A DNA stretch of 64,000 nt, taken from contig SAUG01000029.1 in assembly GCA_011316305.1 (NCBI GenBank), positions 124,001 to 188,000 of the forward strand, written 5' to 3'. The translations under genes and the position numbers were made by a program. This stretch comes from Rusavskia elegans. Taxonomy: Eukaryota; Ascomycota; Lecanoromycetes; Teloschistales; Teloschistaceae. The stretch's first letter is position 1; each line of letters opens with the position of its first letter. Of the stretch, positions 32,027 to 44,847 are shown in pieces. The notes beneath the pieces were generated by a model. It was given only the letters and a program-made list of their open reading frames with translations. It ran no database searches and had not been told where the DNA came from.

Positions 32027-32938
32027 ATGGCCTCTCATCCCGCAACGTCCCTCCTCCAAACCTTCACCTACCCATCGAAAGACGTCCCGCAATACCAAAT
32101 CAAATGGACCCGTCTGGGTCCTCAAGATGCACAACCTCTGATCTTCATCCATGGCACGCCGTGGTCCTCCAGACTATGGGCCCCCTATGCGCTTGCGCTT
32201 TCGAACAGATACTGCGTCTACCTTTTTGACAATCCTGGCTACGGCCTGTCAAAGCTTCTCACACCAGCAGCAACCGCAGAATTCGCAAGCAATGGTCCAC
32301 TCACCAAACAAGCCGAAATCACTGCAGCGCTTTTCAGGCATTGGAGGCTTTCTCGCGCACCGCATGTCGTTGCGCATGACAATGCAGGTTTAGTCACTCT
32401 ACGAACGATTTTGCAGCATGGGTGTATCTACAAAAGTCTTACTCTCGTCGATGTTGTCGCCGTTGGGCCGTGGGGCTTGCCGTTTTTCAAGCTCGTGGCC
32501 GACAACGAGGACGTCTTCAATGCAATTCCGCCGCGGATGTTTGATGGTATTGTCAGAAGTTATATTCGCGATGCGGCGCATATAACGCTCAGGAAAGAAG
32601 ACGAAGACATGCTTGCGGAACCGTGGGTGAGCGGAGATGGGCGCCCTGGTCAGGAGGGTCTCGTGCACGTACTCAAACAGGCGAGCACTCGGGTCAGTGA
32701 TGATGTGGAAGGGCAGTATCACAACGTTGGTGAGAGCGGATTGCGAGTCAAGATCATCTGGGGGAAAGAGGACAAGTGGGTCCCGTGCGAACGAGCGGAG
32801 AAGCTAAAGAACTTGATAGGTGGCAGATCCGAGGTGGTGCTTGTGCAGGAGGCTGGTCATTTGATTCAGCTGGATCAGCCGGAAAGGCTAATGGCGGAGA
32901 TTCTGATGTTTCTAGCAGACGTAGATGCAGTCTCATAA
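32027..32938 (+). CDS. alpha/beta hydrolase with Asp nucleophile
   Basis: Single exon, 303 aa, complete. The fold is shown by the oxyanion-hole motif IHGTPWSSRLW at 41-51, LFDNPGYGLS at 67-76, and the nucleophile elbow VVAHDNAGL at 114-122 with Asp118. The acid is probably D249 in WGKEDKWVP, and the base is H278 in EAGHLIQLDQP. An Asp in place of Ser at the elbow places it with epoxide hydrolases and haloalkane dehalogenases, which work through an ester on aspartate. A cap region (about 145-225) contains RSYIRDAAHITLR. No signal peptide or peroxisomal tail is seen, so it is probably cytosolic. The substrate cannot be predicted; detoxification of an epoxide or halogenated compound is possible. 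It is the last intact gene before the repeat patch and the AT-rich flank. Confidence 0.88.
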   Translation: MASHPATSLLQTFTYPSKDVPQYQIKWTRLGPQDAQPLIFIHGTPWSSRLWAPYALALSNRYCVYLFDNPGYGLSKLLTPAATAEFASNGPLTKQAEITAALFRHWRLSRAPHVVAHDNAGLVTLRTILQHGCIYKSLTLVDVVAVGPWGLPFFKLVADNEDVFNAIPPRMFDGIVRSYIRDAAHITLRKEDEDMLAEPWVSGDGRPGQEGLVHVLKQASTRVSDDVEGQYHNVGESGLRVKIIWGKEDKWVPCERAEKLKNLIGGRSEVVLVQEAGHLIQLDQPERLMAEILMFLADVDAVS

Positions 32939-33472
32939 GGGACGAGCCATCTGCGCCATAGGGGCTATCACCCATTTTTTCATATCGTGACGATTGAAAG
33001 AAAACTTCCACAACTAGCGGTGGATTCCGTCGTGTGAGTAGTGACATGTCTCTTGATAGATACGCATGTGGACAGGATATGCAGATATTTCGTACATTTC
33101 CGTGTGAATATGGGCAATTTCCCCGTTTCGTGCTTGGATACTTGATGACATGGCTCTTGCTGGAGACGCATGTCGATAGGATGTGCAGGTGTTTTGTACA
33201 TTTTCCAAAAAGCGAGTCGCCTTGGATGGTGTACATTCTCTAACTTCCACAATTGCCGGCGGATTTCATCATGTGACTATGGGCTGCCCTTTCGTACATG
33301 GGTACCTGGTGACATGTCTCTTGATGGAGACGTATGTGGTGGGGATGTGCGGGTGTTCCGGGACCCCACAGCTGCGATTGCAGGTGCCCTGAAGTGATAT
33401 CAGCAGATGTTAATGATTGCCGTGAAGTTGGCACCTTACCACTTTCGTACAGACATGGACGGGGTTGTACCA

Positions 33473-33568
33473 TGAGAGACGGGATTGGTATCGACGTTGT
33501 ATCGTGAGAGACGGGGTTGGTATCGACGTTGTATCGTGAGAGACGGAATTGGTATCGACGTTGTACAA
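33473..33568. repeat. 32-bp tandem repeat, three units
   Basis: Three units of 32 bp start at 33473, 33505 and 33537. Each reads TGAGAGACGG, then ATTGGTATCGACGTTGTA with small differences. The first two units differ by one base in the core; the third ends in ACAATTTGGTAC instead of TCG. Confidence 0.88.
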
Positions 33569-33740
33569 TTTGGTACATTTCCCGCATTTGCGATTACAAG
33601 GCGGGCCCTGGACCAATATTAGCGGATCCCATGATTGCCGTAAAGCTGGCAGCTTCCTACCTTGGCACAGATATGGATTGGGTACACGTAGGGGGGCCCC
33701 TTCTCGCACCGATGCTCCTCCAATGCACATGAGCAACACT

Positions 33741-33775
33741 TGGTGAAGTCCTGGAGTCTTCACCGTCAAGGCCGG
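33741..33775 (-). other. 35-bp inverted copy of part of the amino acid permease gene
   Basis: The minus strand of this segment is identical at 34 of 35 positions to 4829-4863 in exon 5 of the permease gene and would read GLDGEDSRTSP in one frame. The flanks on both sides are unrelated. Chance is very unlikely at this length. It is probably a captured or repair-inserted gene fragment inside the minisatellite patch. Confidence 0.75.
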
Positions 33776-33850
33776 TGACATCCACAGGGTCCTTCGTCTT
33801 TGTACCATGAGAGCCGGGTGTGGCATGGACGTTGTACAATTTGGTAAAGT

Positions 33851-34377
33851 CGGATGCAGTGACGGAAGCGTTGTAGAGGCCCTAATGAATGGCACCGTGA
33901 CGATCCAACATCAAACTGTCTTCCTGAGTGTCAACATTCAATTGAGAGATCAGGTTGGGACTGGCAGGCTCGGGGAGGACATTCTTACATGAGTTTAACA
34001 TGAAACACCACCGTGAGCCAGCCTTACTTGTTGTCATAGTGTACCGAACTTAGGAACTGGAAGGATTGGGCCGAAGTGTGGTAGGTCAGAAGGCGTTATC
34101 GGAACTTGAACGTAGCTTCAAAGGTGTCAAAAGATTTTATGGAATGGGAAGTCAAAGTGATCCTCACTTTAGTGAAGGAACTTGGTAGAATCCGCGGTCA
34201 TGACTGCCAAGATTATAGAAGAAGCGCGTCTAGCGCTTACGCGGTTCTCTTGGCCACACCAGCTTACTCAGCAGTCGTAGGCGAAGCTATTCCGGGCTCA
34301 GCGCGTGCTCGAGATACGTCCGTGTTATGACGAGGTCAAATATAGATAGAGAACGCCTCCGTGCACATCTCTATGTC
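33851..34377. other. end of the gene island, no supported gene
   Basis: Composition is still normal up to about 34340 and then drops to AT-rich. Short + strand frames at 33807-33992 and 34106-34330 have no recognisable content. This is the right border of the gene island. Confidence 0.5.
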
Positions 34378-35196
34378 GCTATTATATATCCTGCGCGTCG
34401 TTGATATATATCCTTCCTAATCGAGTTAAATCCCGCCGGAAACTAGTCTAATAAAGTAAAACGTAAAGTATAACTCTGATTCTTCTATTATTAATATTTA
34501 GTTTCTGTTATCTCTACTATCTGTATATATCTGCTTCCCGGCGCCTCAAAGCTAATTTCTAAAAAGCTAAAATAGAAATAGTAGTAAAAGAGGCGGGATA
34601 AAACTTCTAAAGATAAAAAGATAACTAGCGGAACGATATAATATATATTCCGCCTCTAAAACGTATTATATAATTACGTTTTCGTATATCGATTAGATAA
34701 TATTATATAGAAATAACGAATGTTTAATCTAATAATCTAATTATAAAATAACTATATTAATTAAAAAATAAATAAATATTTTAAATAGGTAGATATTAGG
34801 GTAGAAGTTATATATTACGGAACGGAGTTTTTATAGAATTAATTCTATCCGCAGGCTATCCCGAACGACTTTTAGTAGTAAGAACGTTTTCCAAGATCGA
34901 AGTAAATAACGTTAAAAAGATATTATTTACCTAATTTTTATCGCGTATACTAGATTTTTTTAGATTTAATAATACAGATATATAGCTAAATTTTTTAAAA
35001 GTTTAAACTTTAAAGTTTATATAGTTAGTATATAGTATAAATATATAGGAGGTAGTTAAAAAAAAGGAATTCTCGGTAAAAATTATAAAAGGATAAAGTT
35101 AACGGATTCTACGTTTTACTCTATTAGACTAGTTTCCGGCGAGATTTAATTCGATTAGGAAGGATATATATTAGCGACGCGCAGGATATATATATC
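34378..35196. mobile_element. 0.8-kb DNA element with about 85-bp terminal inverted repeats
   Basis: The left end (about 34378-34470) and the right end (about 35105-35196) are inverted copies of each other over roughly 85 bp. They share ATATATCCTGCGCGTCG, ATATATCCTTCCTAATCGA and CGCCGGAAACTAGTCTAATA. The inside is AT-rich with almost no CA/TG and no open frame. It is a non-autonomous (MITE-like) or RIP-destroyed DNA transposon sitting exactly at the border of the gene island. The flanks are TA-rich, so the target duplication cannot be settled by eye. Confidence 0.75.
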
Positions 35197-35214
35197 AGCA
35201 TTTTTCAAAACCGT

Positions 35215-35401
35215 ATCAGCGAATTCTAAAATGGATTTTCAGATTAGACCGGCTGACAGCTATTTCAATCCAAATAATCCAAAAATCCAAATAATCCAAA
35301 AATCTAAAAAATGAATTTTCGATAGATTAGAGCTCTAATAGTATCTATAGTACGAATATCTACTTAGTAAACAGCCTAAAATAGAATCTATATATAAATT
35401 A
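35215..35401 (+). repeat. 187-bp repeat, left copy of a distant inverted pair
   Basis: This segment is the reverse complement of 55844-56030 with few differences. It begins ATCAGCGAATTCTAAAATGG and contains GACCGGCTGACAGC and repeats of AATAATCCAAAAATCC. It keeps several CA/TG pairs, unlike its neighbours, so it is younger or was less exposed to RIP. It directly abuts the truncated Gypsy copy that follows. Confidence 0.8.
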
Positions 35402-38100
35402 AAAAAAATATTAAATATAAAATCTAATTTTTCTTTAAAATATTATCTAGATAATTTTATAGTTTATTAAATTCGTATTTAGATATACTATAAATTAAAC
35501 TATATAGCGGATTTCGTTTATTTAATACGATTATAGAATTAGTATTTTTAAATAGCGGTAATATATCTACTAGATATATGTTATAAATTTCGATCTCTTT
35601 ATATATAGATTCCGGAATCGATAGTTCAAGCTATTATATATTTTCGTTATTTTTATTTTTATCGGCGCCGTTAGTTTCTATTTATATAATAGTATTATTA
35701 TTAGATTTTATATATATAGCGCTAATCGATATTATTTATACTAATATATATTTTTCGATCTATAATATATAAATAAAAACTATCGGTAAATTAATACTAA
35801 AACGAATTAACTATTTTATTTCTATTTAATTATTTTTTATTATTTTATTATAAATAGAATATTACTATTATTTTAATTTTAGATCTATAATTATATATAT
35901 ATATATATATATTAAATAAAGCTAATATATTTAGAAAAATACTATATTTATCGATTATATTTTAAATATAGATTTACGATATATATATTTCCCGACGGCT
36001 TTAACTATTTATTATTATTTAATTTAAATTATATATTTTATAATAAATAGTATACCAATTTCTAATCTATTAAAAATAGAATTTTTCGGTTTTTTAAATA
36101 GATTTTAGATTATATTAAATAATAAATAATTAAGAAACGATATTAATCTAGAAATTTAGGTCTAGAAATACTTTAATTCGACTATACCCTTTTACTAGTA
36201 ATTTAATAAATACTTTTATTAGAAGATTACTTCTTGTTTTAATTTATTTATTTTAAACGATTATTAAAACTATAATTAGCTCTTTTAGTTTTTTAGCTAT
36301 TTAGTATTACTAGAATTATCTTTTATTATATTAGTAGTAGGTTTCTTAAACGACCGGTTATTATTATTACGAAAGTTATTAGATTTCCGATTATTTTAAT
36401 TTTAATTCTAGTTTTTAGAATAACTTTTAGACTAATAATCTATACTACTATAAATAAAATAGATATTAGATTTATTATTTTATTTATATTTTCTAGAATT
36501 ATTATTATTAATATTAAAAGTATTTCTTTTATTAATATTATTTTAAATATTCTATAAATAGCTTTTCTAGTTTCGGTTTTCGAATCTTTAAGAATTTCCT
36601 TTATTATATAGAAGTAGATAAAGTCTATTAATAGAAGAATTCTACTATTAATTTAGTATTTTTTTATCTATATTTTTCTATTAGATAGTTTAAACTATCT
36701 ATTTATTATAGCTAAAGTTTTTTAATTTTATATTTTTATCGCGTATAGTATACTATAATTCCGGATAAATTTTAAAAAGAAAAAAAATTTAATACTATTC
36801 TTTCGATAAAGAAAGTAGCTAGGCTTCTAATAATATAAAGAAATTATAGAATTTTAGAATATTTTAGTTTTTATTTTAGATTATATAAAGATATTTTATT
36901 ATAGTATCTAATAAATAAAACTTAGAATCGGTAGTTAATATTAAAAAGAAATCTATAAATTTATTCTATAATATATAATTAAAGATATTTTTATTAATAA
37001 AAAATTCTTTTTTATACGAATTAACGGTTTAATTTCTAACTTTTAACGATATTCTAGATTTATCGAATTTAATCTATATAGATAGATAAGGCGTTAGATT
37101 TATAAAATTAATTTCTATAAAATTCGATTTATTTATAGTATTTTTTAAAAGTTATTTTATTACTATACTTTTTAGTTTTTTTAATTTTAAATTTTAATAA
37201 AGTTTATAGCGCTCGTAAAAATCTAATAATTAGTTTAAAGAAAGATTAATCGTTATCTAAAATATAGTTCGGATCTATTATATAGAAAACTTTTATTTTA
37301 TAATATATTTTTAAAAGGGTCTTTTTTTTTATTACTATTTAAACCTTTAAGATTTAAAACTCTTTATTATTATTAGAGTTTCTATTAATATCTCTATTAT
37401 TATTCGGATCATTACTACTATTAAATAGCTAACCGAAATTAGAATTTCTAAAAATAAAAATCTTTGAAAAAATATTTTTATTAGACTATAACTAACTATT
37501 TAATAGTTATTATTAATAGATTTAGTTACCGGAAATAGTATAGTCTACTAATATACTAGTAATAAAATTATTATAGAATTTCGATTAGATTTTCTAAATA
37601 ATAGAAAATAAATTAGGGTTTTTTTATCGAGTATTTTCGGTATAGACGGATTAGATTTATTAAATTAATTTATAATATCTATAATCCGCGGTTTAATAGC
37701 TTTAGTATTAGTTTAAAATAGTTTTATCTAAAATATTTTACTCTAGCTATAACTAATATAAATACTATATATCGATATCGATATAATTATACTATAAATA
37801 AAATATATCGAACTAAAAATATTTAAATAATAATTTAATATTATTCGATAGATATATTTCTAAAATAGTATATAATTATAAACTAGATAAAAGATTTCTT
37901 AAAGCGTTTATTTATATTCTAGAAAAACTGGAATATAGCCTAATAATAAAGAAAGAGAAAAAACGGGAAAGAATCGAAATTCGATTCGCTAGCGACGCTC
38001 TAGCGACTAGGCGGCGAGCTTCGTTTCTAAATATCTTAATTATATTTCCAAGGCCTATATAACGCGTTTGACGCCTGATAACTTTATATATTCTTGACTA
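35402..38100 (-). mobile_element. RIP-degraded Ty3/Gypsy element, copy A, 5' portion
   Basis: This block aligns with 50720-51540, then 56031-56350, 56875-57280 and 63180-63430 of the right flank, in the same orientation. In the right copy the homologous sequence lies just upstream (minus strand) of a reverse-transcriptase motif, so this piece should be the gag-protease side of the element. It is cut off at 35401 by the 187-bp repeat. There are stops in all frames and almost no CA/TG. It is not functional. Confidence 0.55.
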
Positions 38101-41100
38101 TTAATTAGAAGATAATAATAATATTAAAACAATTTATTTATAGAATTAATATATATAGCTATATTAATGTATCGAAATATTTAATTATTAATATTCGGTT
38201 AAAGAAAAAAGTTAATTTTTAGTAATTATTCTACGAAATATTATATATACTAATTATAGTTTAAATCAATTATTTCTTCGACGTATTATTATTTATTTAT
38301 TAGATATTTAATAATATAGATTTTACTATTTAGAAAAACTTAGTTTTCTATCGATATATAATAACGAAAAATATCGAAAGTCGAAATAATAGTTAGATTA
38401 AACTATCCGGCCCGATATATTAATAGAATATTTATTTCGATTCTAATTTTTTCTTCGATAAATAAATACTAGATAAAGATATTTAGAAAACGGCCTACGC
38501 CTACTATTTTATAAAACGGTAATTTAGCGTTTATATTTCTATTAATATAACTCGCCTTTTTACTAGAAAAGAAAAATCTAGTATAACCGAAATAGATCAG
38601 AATATAATTAGTAAAGTTAGTAAATATTATAGAAAGGCGTTTCGGAATTATATAATTTTATTATTAAAAATATCTCTAAACTATTTTTATAACTTTAATA
38701 ACTAGCTATATTAATAAAGATAAAAGTTGGATATTTAGATTTAGTTATCTAGAAAATTATATACTTTTAAAATTATACGAAATCTATTAAAATCGAAATT
38801 ATTTTATATAATATTTTATATATTAAATATACGCCGATAGGTTTTTAGTTTTTTAGAATAAATAATATTTTCTAATAGATCTAATTAACTATATATTTTT
38901 CGATAGAAATATTACTTTCTTTATATAGAAAATATATAGTTAAATAATGATTTTCTGTTACTTTAGATTCTATTAAAATAGAAATCGTATAATAAAACTA
39001 TATTTTCGAATTCGGTTAGTAAATAAACTTCGGTCGCTATTTATAATATTTTAAATATTATTAATTAGATTTTTAGATCGCCTTTCCGTTCTATAATTAT
39101 AATATCTTTAATAAACTATTAAAATAATCTTTTTAGAATAATTAGTTCAGTTATTTTTTAAAGATTCCGGAATTCGCGGAATAATATATTAAAAACAATA
39201 GTAATTTAATATTTAATTTCTATAAAATATATAGAAACGCGGGTATATTTAGATAGTATTAGATAGAATATTATTAAAATCTATTTTTATATTTTTAAAA
39301 TCTATTTACGGTTTTTCCGATTTTAAATTATCGCGGAATCTTACCGCCGATATTACTTCGCTTTATTAGAAAAGATTTTAAAGATCTAGTTTTTTTCGCG
39401 GTAAATTTATAATATCCGGTAGGCGCGGTATTAGATATTTCTTTAGATACTATATTCTACTATAATCTATTAAAGATTTATATCGAATTATTCGATATTT
39501 AAGTTCGCGTATATTTATTATAGTATTATTCTATCGGTTCAGAAAATAGTATTACTAGAAAAAAAAGAAGGTCTTTTTATCCTTTTATCTAAATCGGAAA
39601 TATAGGCTTTAAAACCTATTATATTAGTAATCTCGTCGATTATAGCTAATAGCTAAAAATAAATAGTACTATCGGTATCTATTCTCCGTATTAATAATTA
39701 ACGATAGAATATATTTATCAGTTAAAAAAAATAGCTAAAGATTTCTAGAATTAGTATTAATAAAACTAATAGACTAATAGATATAGTATTATAATCGGCG
39801 CCTTAATATTAAGTTTAATATTAAAAAGAAGATATTCTAATATATTATTCTATATAATTAACCGTTTATAAAATTAAAAAATAAACTTTTATAACGCGGT
39901 AACTACTATTTTAAAATAGTAGATTTATATTCGAAAATAAATAGCTTCCTATTCTAAATCCGCTATAACTACTATTTATAGACTATCGGTATCGGTTTAA
40001 TAGCTAGAAAAAAGCTAGAATAAAGATAGAAATAAATTTAATACTAATATAAAAAGATAAGAAAATAGTAGTAAAAGATAAAAAATAGATAGTAGTCGAT
40101 AGAAAAAAATATTAGTCTAGAAACTGGTACTTCTAGTATTAGAATAAAGCTATAAAAAATTATCTAGTATTTTAATACCTTTTTATATAGTATTTCCGAA
40201 CTTCTATATAATAATCTAATATAGCTTTAATTTTAATAAAACTAGAAAATAGAATAAAAAGAAAAAGTTATAGAATACTAAAAAAATACTAGTGAATAGC
40301 TAATATTGTTAGTTTTTTTAAGAAAATTATTAATTTAATAGACCTTTATTATTGGAGACTAGTTTTTATTACGGCGGAGTTAAAAGACCTAATAGTACTC
40401 TAAATAATAAAGAAAGTAAATAAAAAAAGATTTATTTTTTAAAATTCTCTTTTATACTAGTAATTAGATATAATACGACTATTATCTTGGAAATATTATC
40501 TATTATCAATAGTAATAGCGAGGCTAAATCGTTTTAATAATTAGTAGAACTAAGTTTTTAGTAGTCGGATATTAGTAATATTACTAGATTAGTCGATAGT
40601 TATCGAATTATCGATAAAAACTATAAATAATATTTATACGAAACTTTCTACCGAGACGAGTTTCTAGTATAATAGAATAAAACCGAATAGACTATTATAA
40701 ATACTATACGACTAGTGAAATATTCTAAAAAATTTAATATATATTTCGATAGTTCTAAAAAATTAATCGTTTAGATATATTTTTATAAAGTTATCCGGAT
40801 TTAAAATAGTAAGCTAGAAATTTACTATAAATACTGCGGGTATATTATCGGCTATTTTTCTATCGGATATAGATTATTAACGATAGATAACTATATCGAA
40901 ATAAAAAAATATAAAAATAAATCTTTATTAAATGGCCTAGTACTAATTAAAATCGTATTTAAATAGATATATATATATATATAATATTACGTAGAATATT
41001 AGATCTAATACTTTTATAGTCTATCTATAAAAAGCTATTAGCGAAAATATATTCGCGGAAAATTTCCCGGAAGCTTTTATATAATAGATAGTTACGATAG

Positions 41101-44100
41101 ATTAGAATTTTAATATTATCAAATATATTAATATCTTTCGTATATTATACTATTTAAATTTTTAAATAAACCTTCGTTTTACCGTCGACTATATATAATA
41201 AGATTATAAAAACAATGTTATAGATATTATATAAAGATTATTTAAATTAAAATTTAAATCATTTTAGATAATTAGTCGATAAATAATCGCTAATTCTATA
41301 TATTAATAATTAGTTTCTTTATTAACGAAAATTGGATTTAGTATTAAATTTTTATCGAATTTAAATTTATATTAGAAAACTATATAAATATTATATTATC
41401 TAAAGTATTTTTAGAAATATTTGGAATATATTTATTAGTTTATCGAATCCTTACTATTATAACCGATAATACCGGTAATAATAAAACTATATTCGCTAAC
41501 GCGGCTAAATACTTTAAATAAATTACCGAATATATTAATTATATTAATAATAATAAGTAGAATAATATAGATTAGGAGAATATATTTAATAACGACTATT
41601 TTACTATATAGTTAACTCGAATCGACTACGTTTCCGGTATTAATAGTATTGAAGATCCGATTATCTATATCCTATATCTTATATATAAGTTTTAACTAGT
41701 AATATAAATACTACTCGGCTATATTAAAATTAAATCTATTAATAAATAATTCTAGAAGAATTAAAATAAGAATTATAATCCGAATATCGTTATTAACGCG
41801 GATTATAGACTACCGATAATTTTAGTTAAAGTAAACCTTCTATATTAATTTCGTTAACCTATTTAAATTCTATATATATAGTATCCGAATCTTTTTATAT
41901 AAAGTCTTACGTAATATATAATATATTATAAGATTTTTATATTCTTTTTAGATTATATCTGGAATTATTTTATATAAAGTTCTTTATCGTCTATAATATT
42001 TTATATTATTTATACTAATTGTATAATCTATTTCCGGAATTATTTTATATTAAATTCTATTTCTTCTACGCTATTAGAATATATTAACGTACCCGGTTTA
42101 AACCTATTTCTAATTCCTTTTAAACTAGGAAAATAAATATCTAGATTAATATAAATAGCTAATATAAAAATAAATTCCGCGAGCTATAATTAATAAAAAT
42201 AGCCGAAGTTCGAGTTTCGCTAATAATTAATATATAATCTAATATCTAATAAAAAAAGAATTTATTATTAGAAAATTTTAAATTTTTTTTAGAATATTAG
42301 TATATAGTAGAATTCGATATATTTTATATTAATCCGTATATTTACTTTTTATAATAAAATTTATAAAACTTAAGAATATTAGTATACTATCTAGTTAGAG
42401 TTTAGTAATAAAAAGTAGAACTAAGTTCGATATTTAATATAAATCTTTAGGCATTTTTATATTTTTATAAAGATATTAAATACTATAAAAGGATTTATAA
42501 TTTCTTTTATCTTTTAGATCTATAATAAGTTATATAATTATCTTAAAAATATTAAAGTACGGTTTCGGAAAAAGTAAATTCTTTAAAAAAAAGAATTTTT
42601 TAAAACTTTAGACGCGGTTTTCGCTAAGCTTTCTTACTATTATAGTAAAGTTTAAAATAGTTTAATATTATTCTATAGATAAACGGTTATATTATATCTA
42701 TTATTTAGTTCTTTACTATTTAATAATATATTTCAAACGGAAAATACTAATAATAGTAAATTTTAGAAGAATATTTATTAGAATATATTAGAGGAAATAT
42801 ATTATATCTATTATAATCGGTTTTCTAGAAATGTATTAGAATTAAGAAAGATATCTAGCTAATAAAATTTCCAGAAAACCAAAATATTTAAATACTATCT
42901 AGTAAAAAATAGCCTATAATATTTAGATAAAGATAATAATAAATTTATAGTTTATAAAAAATAAAATAAATAAAATTTAGATAATTACTATATATTTTAT
43001 CTATCTGTCTTTTATTAACTTTTTTCTATTTTTATAATCTAAATAGAAAAAATAAACCCGTTTTCGATTAATAGCGCGAATTAGAATTTTAATTTTCTAT
43101 TTTTATATAAATCGCGTATAAGATCCTTACTACTATTTTATCTGGAGTAATAAATAAAATATTATTTTCTATTATAAATAGAATCTATAGCGATTCTAAA
43201 TCGTATTATCTATTAATAATTAGAGTAAAAATAATCCTTTACTAATACTATTTTAGAAAAGGTAAAAAGAAACTTTAATTTCTTTATATTAACCTCTAGT
43301 AAGAAACCGAAATAGATAAAACTAAAAAAAAAAAAAGATAGAAATTTATAATAAAGTATTAAAAGATAAACTAGAGCGCGACTATATTAATAATAATAAT
43401 AAAAATAATATAAACTAATCGGTAAATTTAACTATTTTATTAATTCTATTATCTAATCTTTCTAATTTTAATATTTTAGAAAATAAAGCTTAGCTTTTAA
43501 ATTCGGAAGTAAACGCGATATTTTACTATTAAAGCAGGAAAAAAATAGATACCGATAGTTATTATTTTAAGAAAAATTCTAATTTAAAAATTATATATAC
43601 TAATTTATAATTATATATATATTTCGATTCTAATAATTATAGAATTACTAGTAGAAAATATAGTTCTAGCTAAAGGTTTATCTATATTTATTAGAAGATA
43701 TATTTTTAATTAAAACTATTTACTAGATTTCTTTTCTTTATTATAATAATTCGGATTATTATACTATTTATTTTATATTATTTCCGGCTATATAATACCT
43801 ATTATCCGAAATAATTAAATTACGTAAATCTATAGATATATAATTATTAAATTTTATTTTTACTAAATAGTAAATATAAACCGCCTTCTAAATATTCTTT
43901 TCTAATATCTACTCGTCGAGAAAAGGATTAAAATTAGAATAAATATTCTATTATTCGGTAATTCTAGATAGTTTAATTTAACTTTTTTTATAGCTTTTAA
44001 TTTCCCTAGTTATATAGCGACGGTAGATTAGAAAGTTTCTCTATACTATTATATTTTACCGGCTAAAATATTTATATAGCAGCTAGAATCCTAGTAGATA

Positions 44101-44687
44101 TATTCTATTTTATAAAAGTGATTTAATATATCTTTTACTATAGATATTTATTTATAAAAATATATCTATATATAATAAAACTGAAACCTATAAAAGTTAT
44201 TATATTTATATAATATTTAGTCGTACGTATTATTTTATATATATCTATAGAAATTAGTATATTAAAATTTAATTTTAATATTAGAAATTTATTTTTTCTA
44301 AATATTTTTTATTAGATTAAATATATATAACGTATATAAATATTCGCGCTTTAATTTATTTTTTTCTATATAGTAGTCGAGTTCGCTATCCGATATATTT
44401 TTAATTTCGAAGGTGTCTTTATTATTTATAGCTACTATAGTTTTATATATAGAGTCTAGACCGATATTTAATTTCTATATCTTTAGAAAATAAAGGTATA
44501 ATTTTACTTTTTATAGCTTCGTTTTCGTCTAAATCTTTTTAAATATTCTTTTTATCTTTTCTAATAGTATATATAAAGTCTCCGGAATTCGTAAATATTT
44601 AATATCTAGTAGCGATTATTATCGCGTATTTTCTTTAGAAAATTCTACTAGCTAGTCAATATATTATATTATAGTATAAATTCTAAT
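38101..44687. other. AT-rich RIP-degraded repeats, not assigned
   Basis: These 6.6 kb are AT-rich with near-total loss of CA/TG and no open frame worth reporting. Residual CG-rich words (for example ACGCGGCTAAATA near 41500) show that coding transposon sequence was once here. I could not assign it to a superfamily by eye. Confidence 0.5.
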
Positions 44688-44847
44688 TAGTCCGACCGTT
44701 TTATCGGATTTCGAACCCGGATCGAAGGAAACGACCCGAATTTCTAACCGTATTAGGAAGGAGATTAACTTTAACTAGTAATTTTGACGCGTTAGCCACG
44801 TTTATCGCGAAGTCGGATCGCCACTTTGAACCGAAATGGCCAGTCTA
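44688..44847 (+). mobile_element. 160-bp MITE, copy 1 (TAGACTGGC family)
   Basis: It starts TAGTCCGACCGTTTTATCGG and ends AAATGGCCAGTCTA, so its ends are inverted repeats of the TAGACTGGC type, the left end being mutated. The inside (CTAACCGTATTAGGAA, TTAGCCACGT, GCGAAGTCGG) matches copy 2 at 46919-47068 in reverse orientation. It keeps more CG and CA/TG than the surroundings. Confidence 0.75.

Larger units (their letters stand above)
33004..33850. repeat. patch of diverged minisatellite-like duplications
   Basis: Several related units occur here. The phrase ACTTCCACAA is found at 33004 and 33243. A unit with GACATG.CTCTTG..GGAGACG.ATGT occurs at about 33042, 33146 and 33310. A second unit of about 220 bp (GATTGCCGTGAAGTTGGCA) occurs at about 33414 and 33634. 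A 32-bp array lies inside, and a diverged copy of its unit recurs at about 33806-33845. The copies differ considerably and are not AT-shifted, so they are old or escaped RIP. Many open frames arise from the repetition and I regard none as a gene. Confidence 0.7.

Noticed and set aside
3704..32938. A secondary-metabolite gene cluster
   Set aside because: No polyketide synthase, non-ribosomal peptide synthetase, terpene cyclase or prenyltransferase is present; a permease, a regulator and a hydrolase alone do not support it.
33004..33850. A CRISPR-like array or coding genes in the minisatellite patch
   Set aside because: Units are contiguous, diverged and of several periods without unique spacers, and the organism is a fungus; open frames there arise from the repetition.
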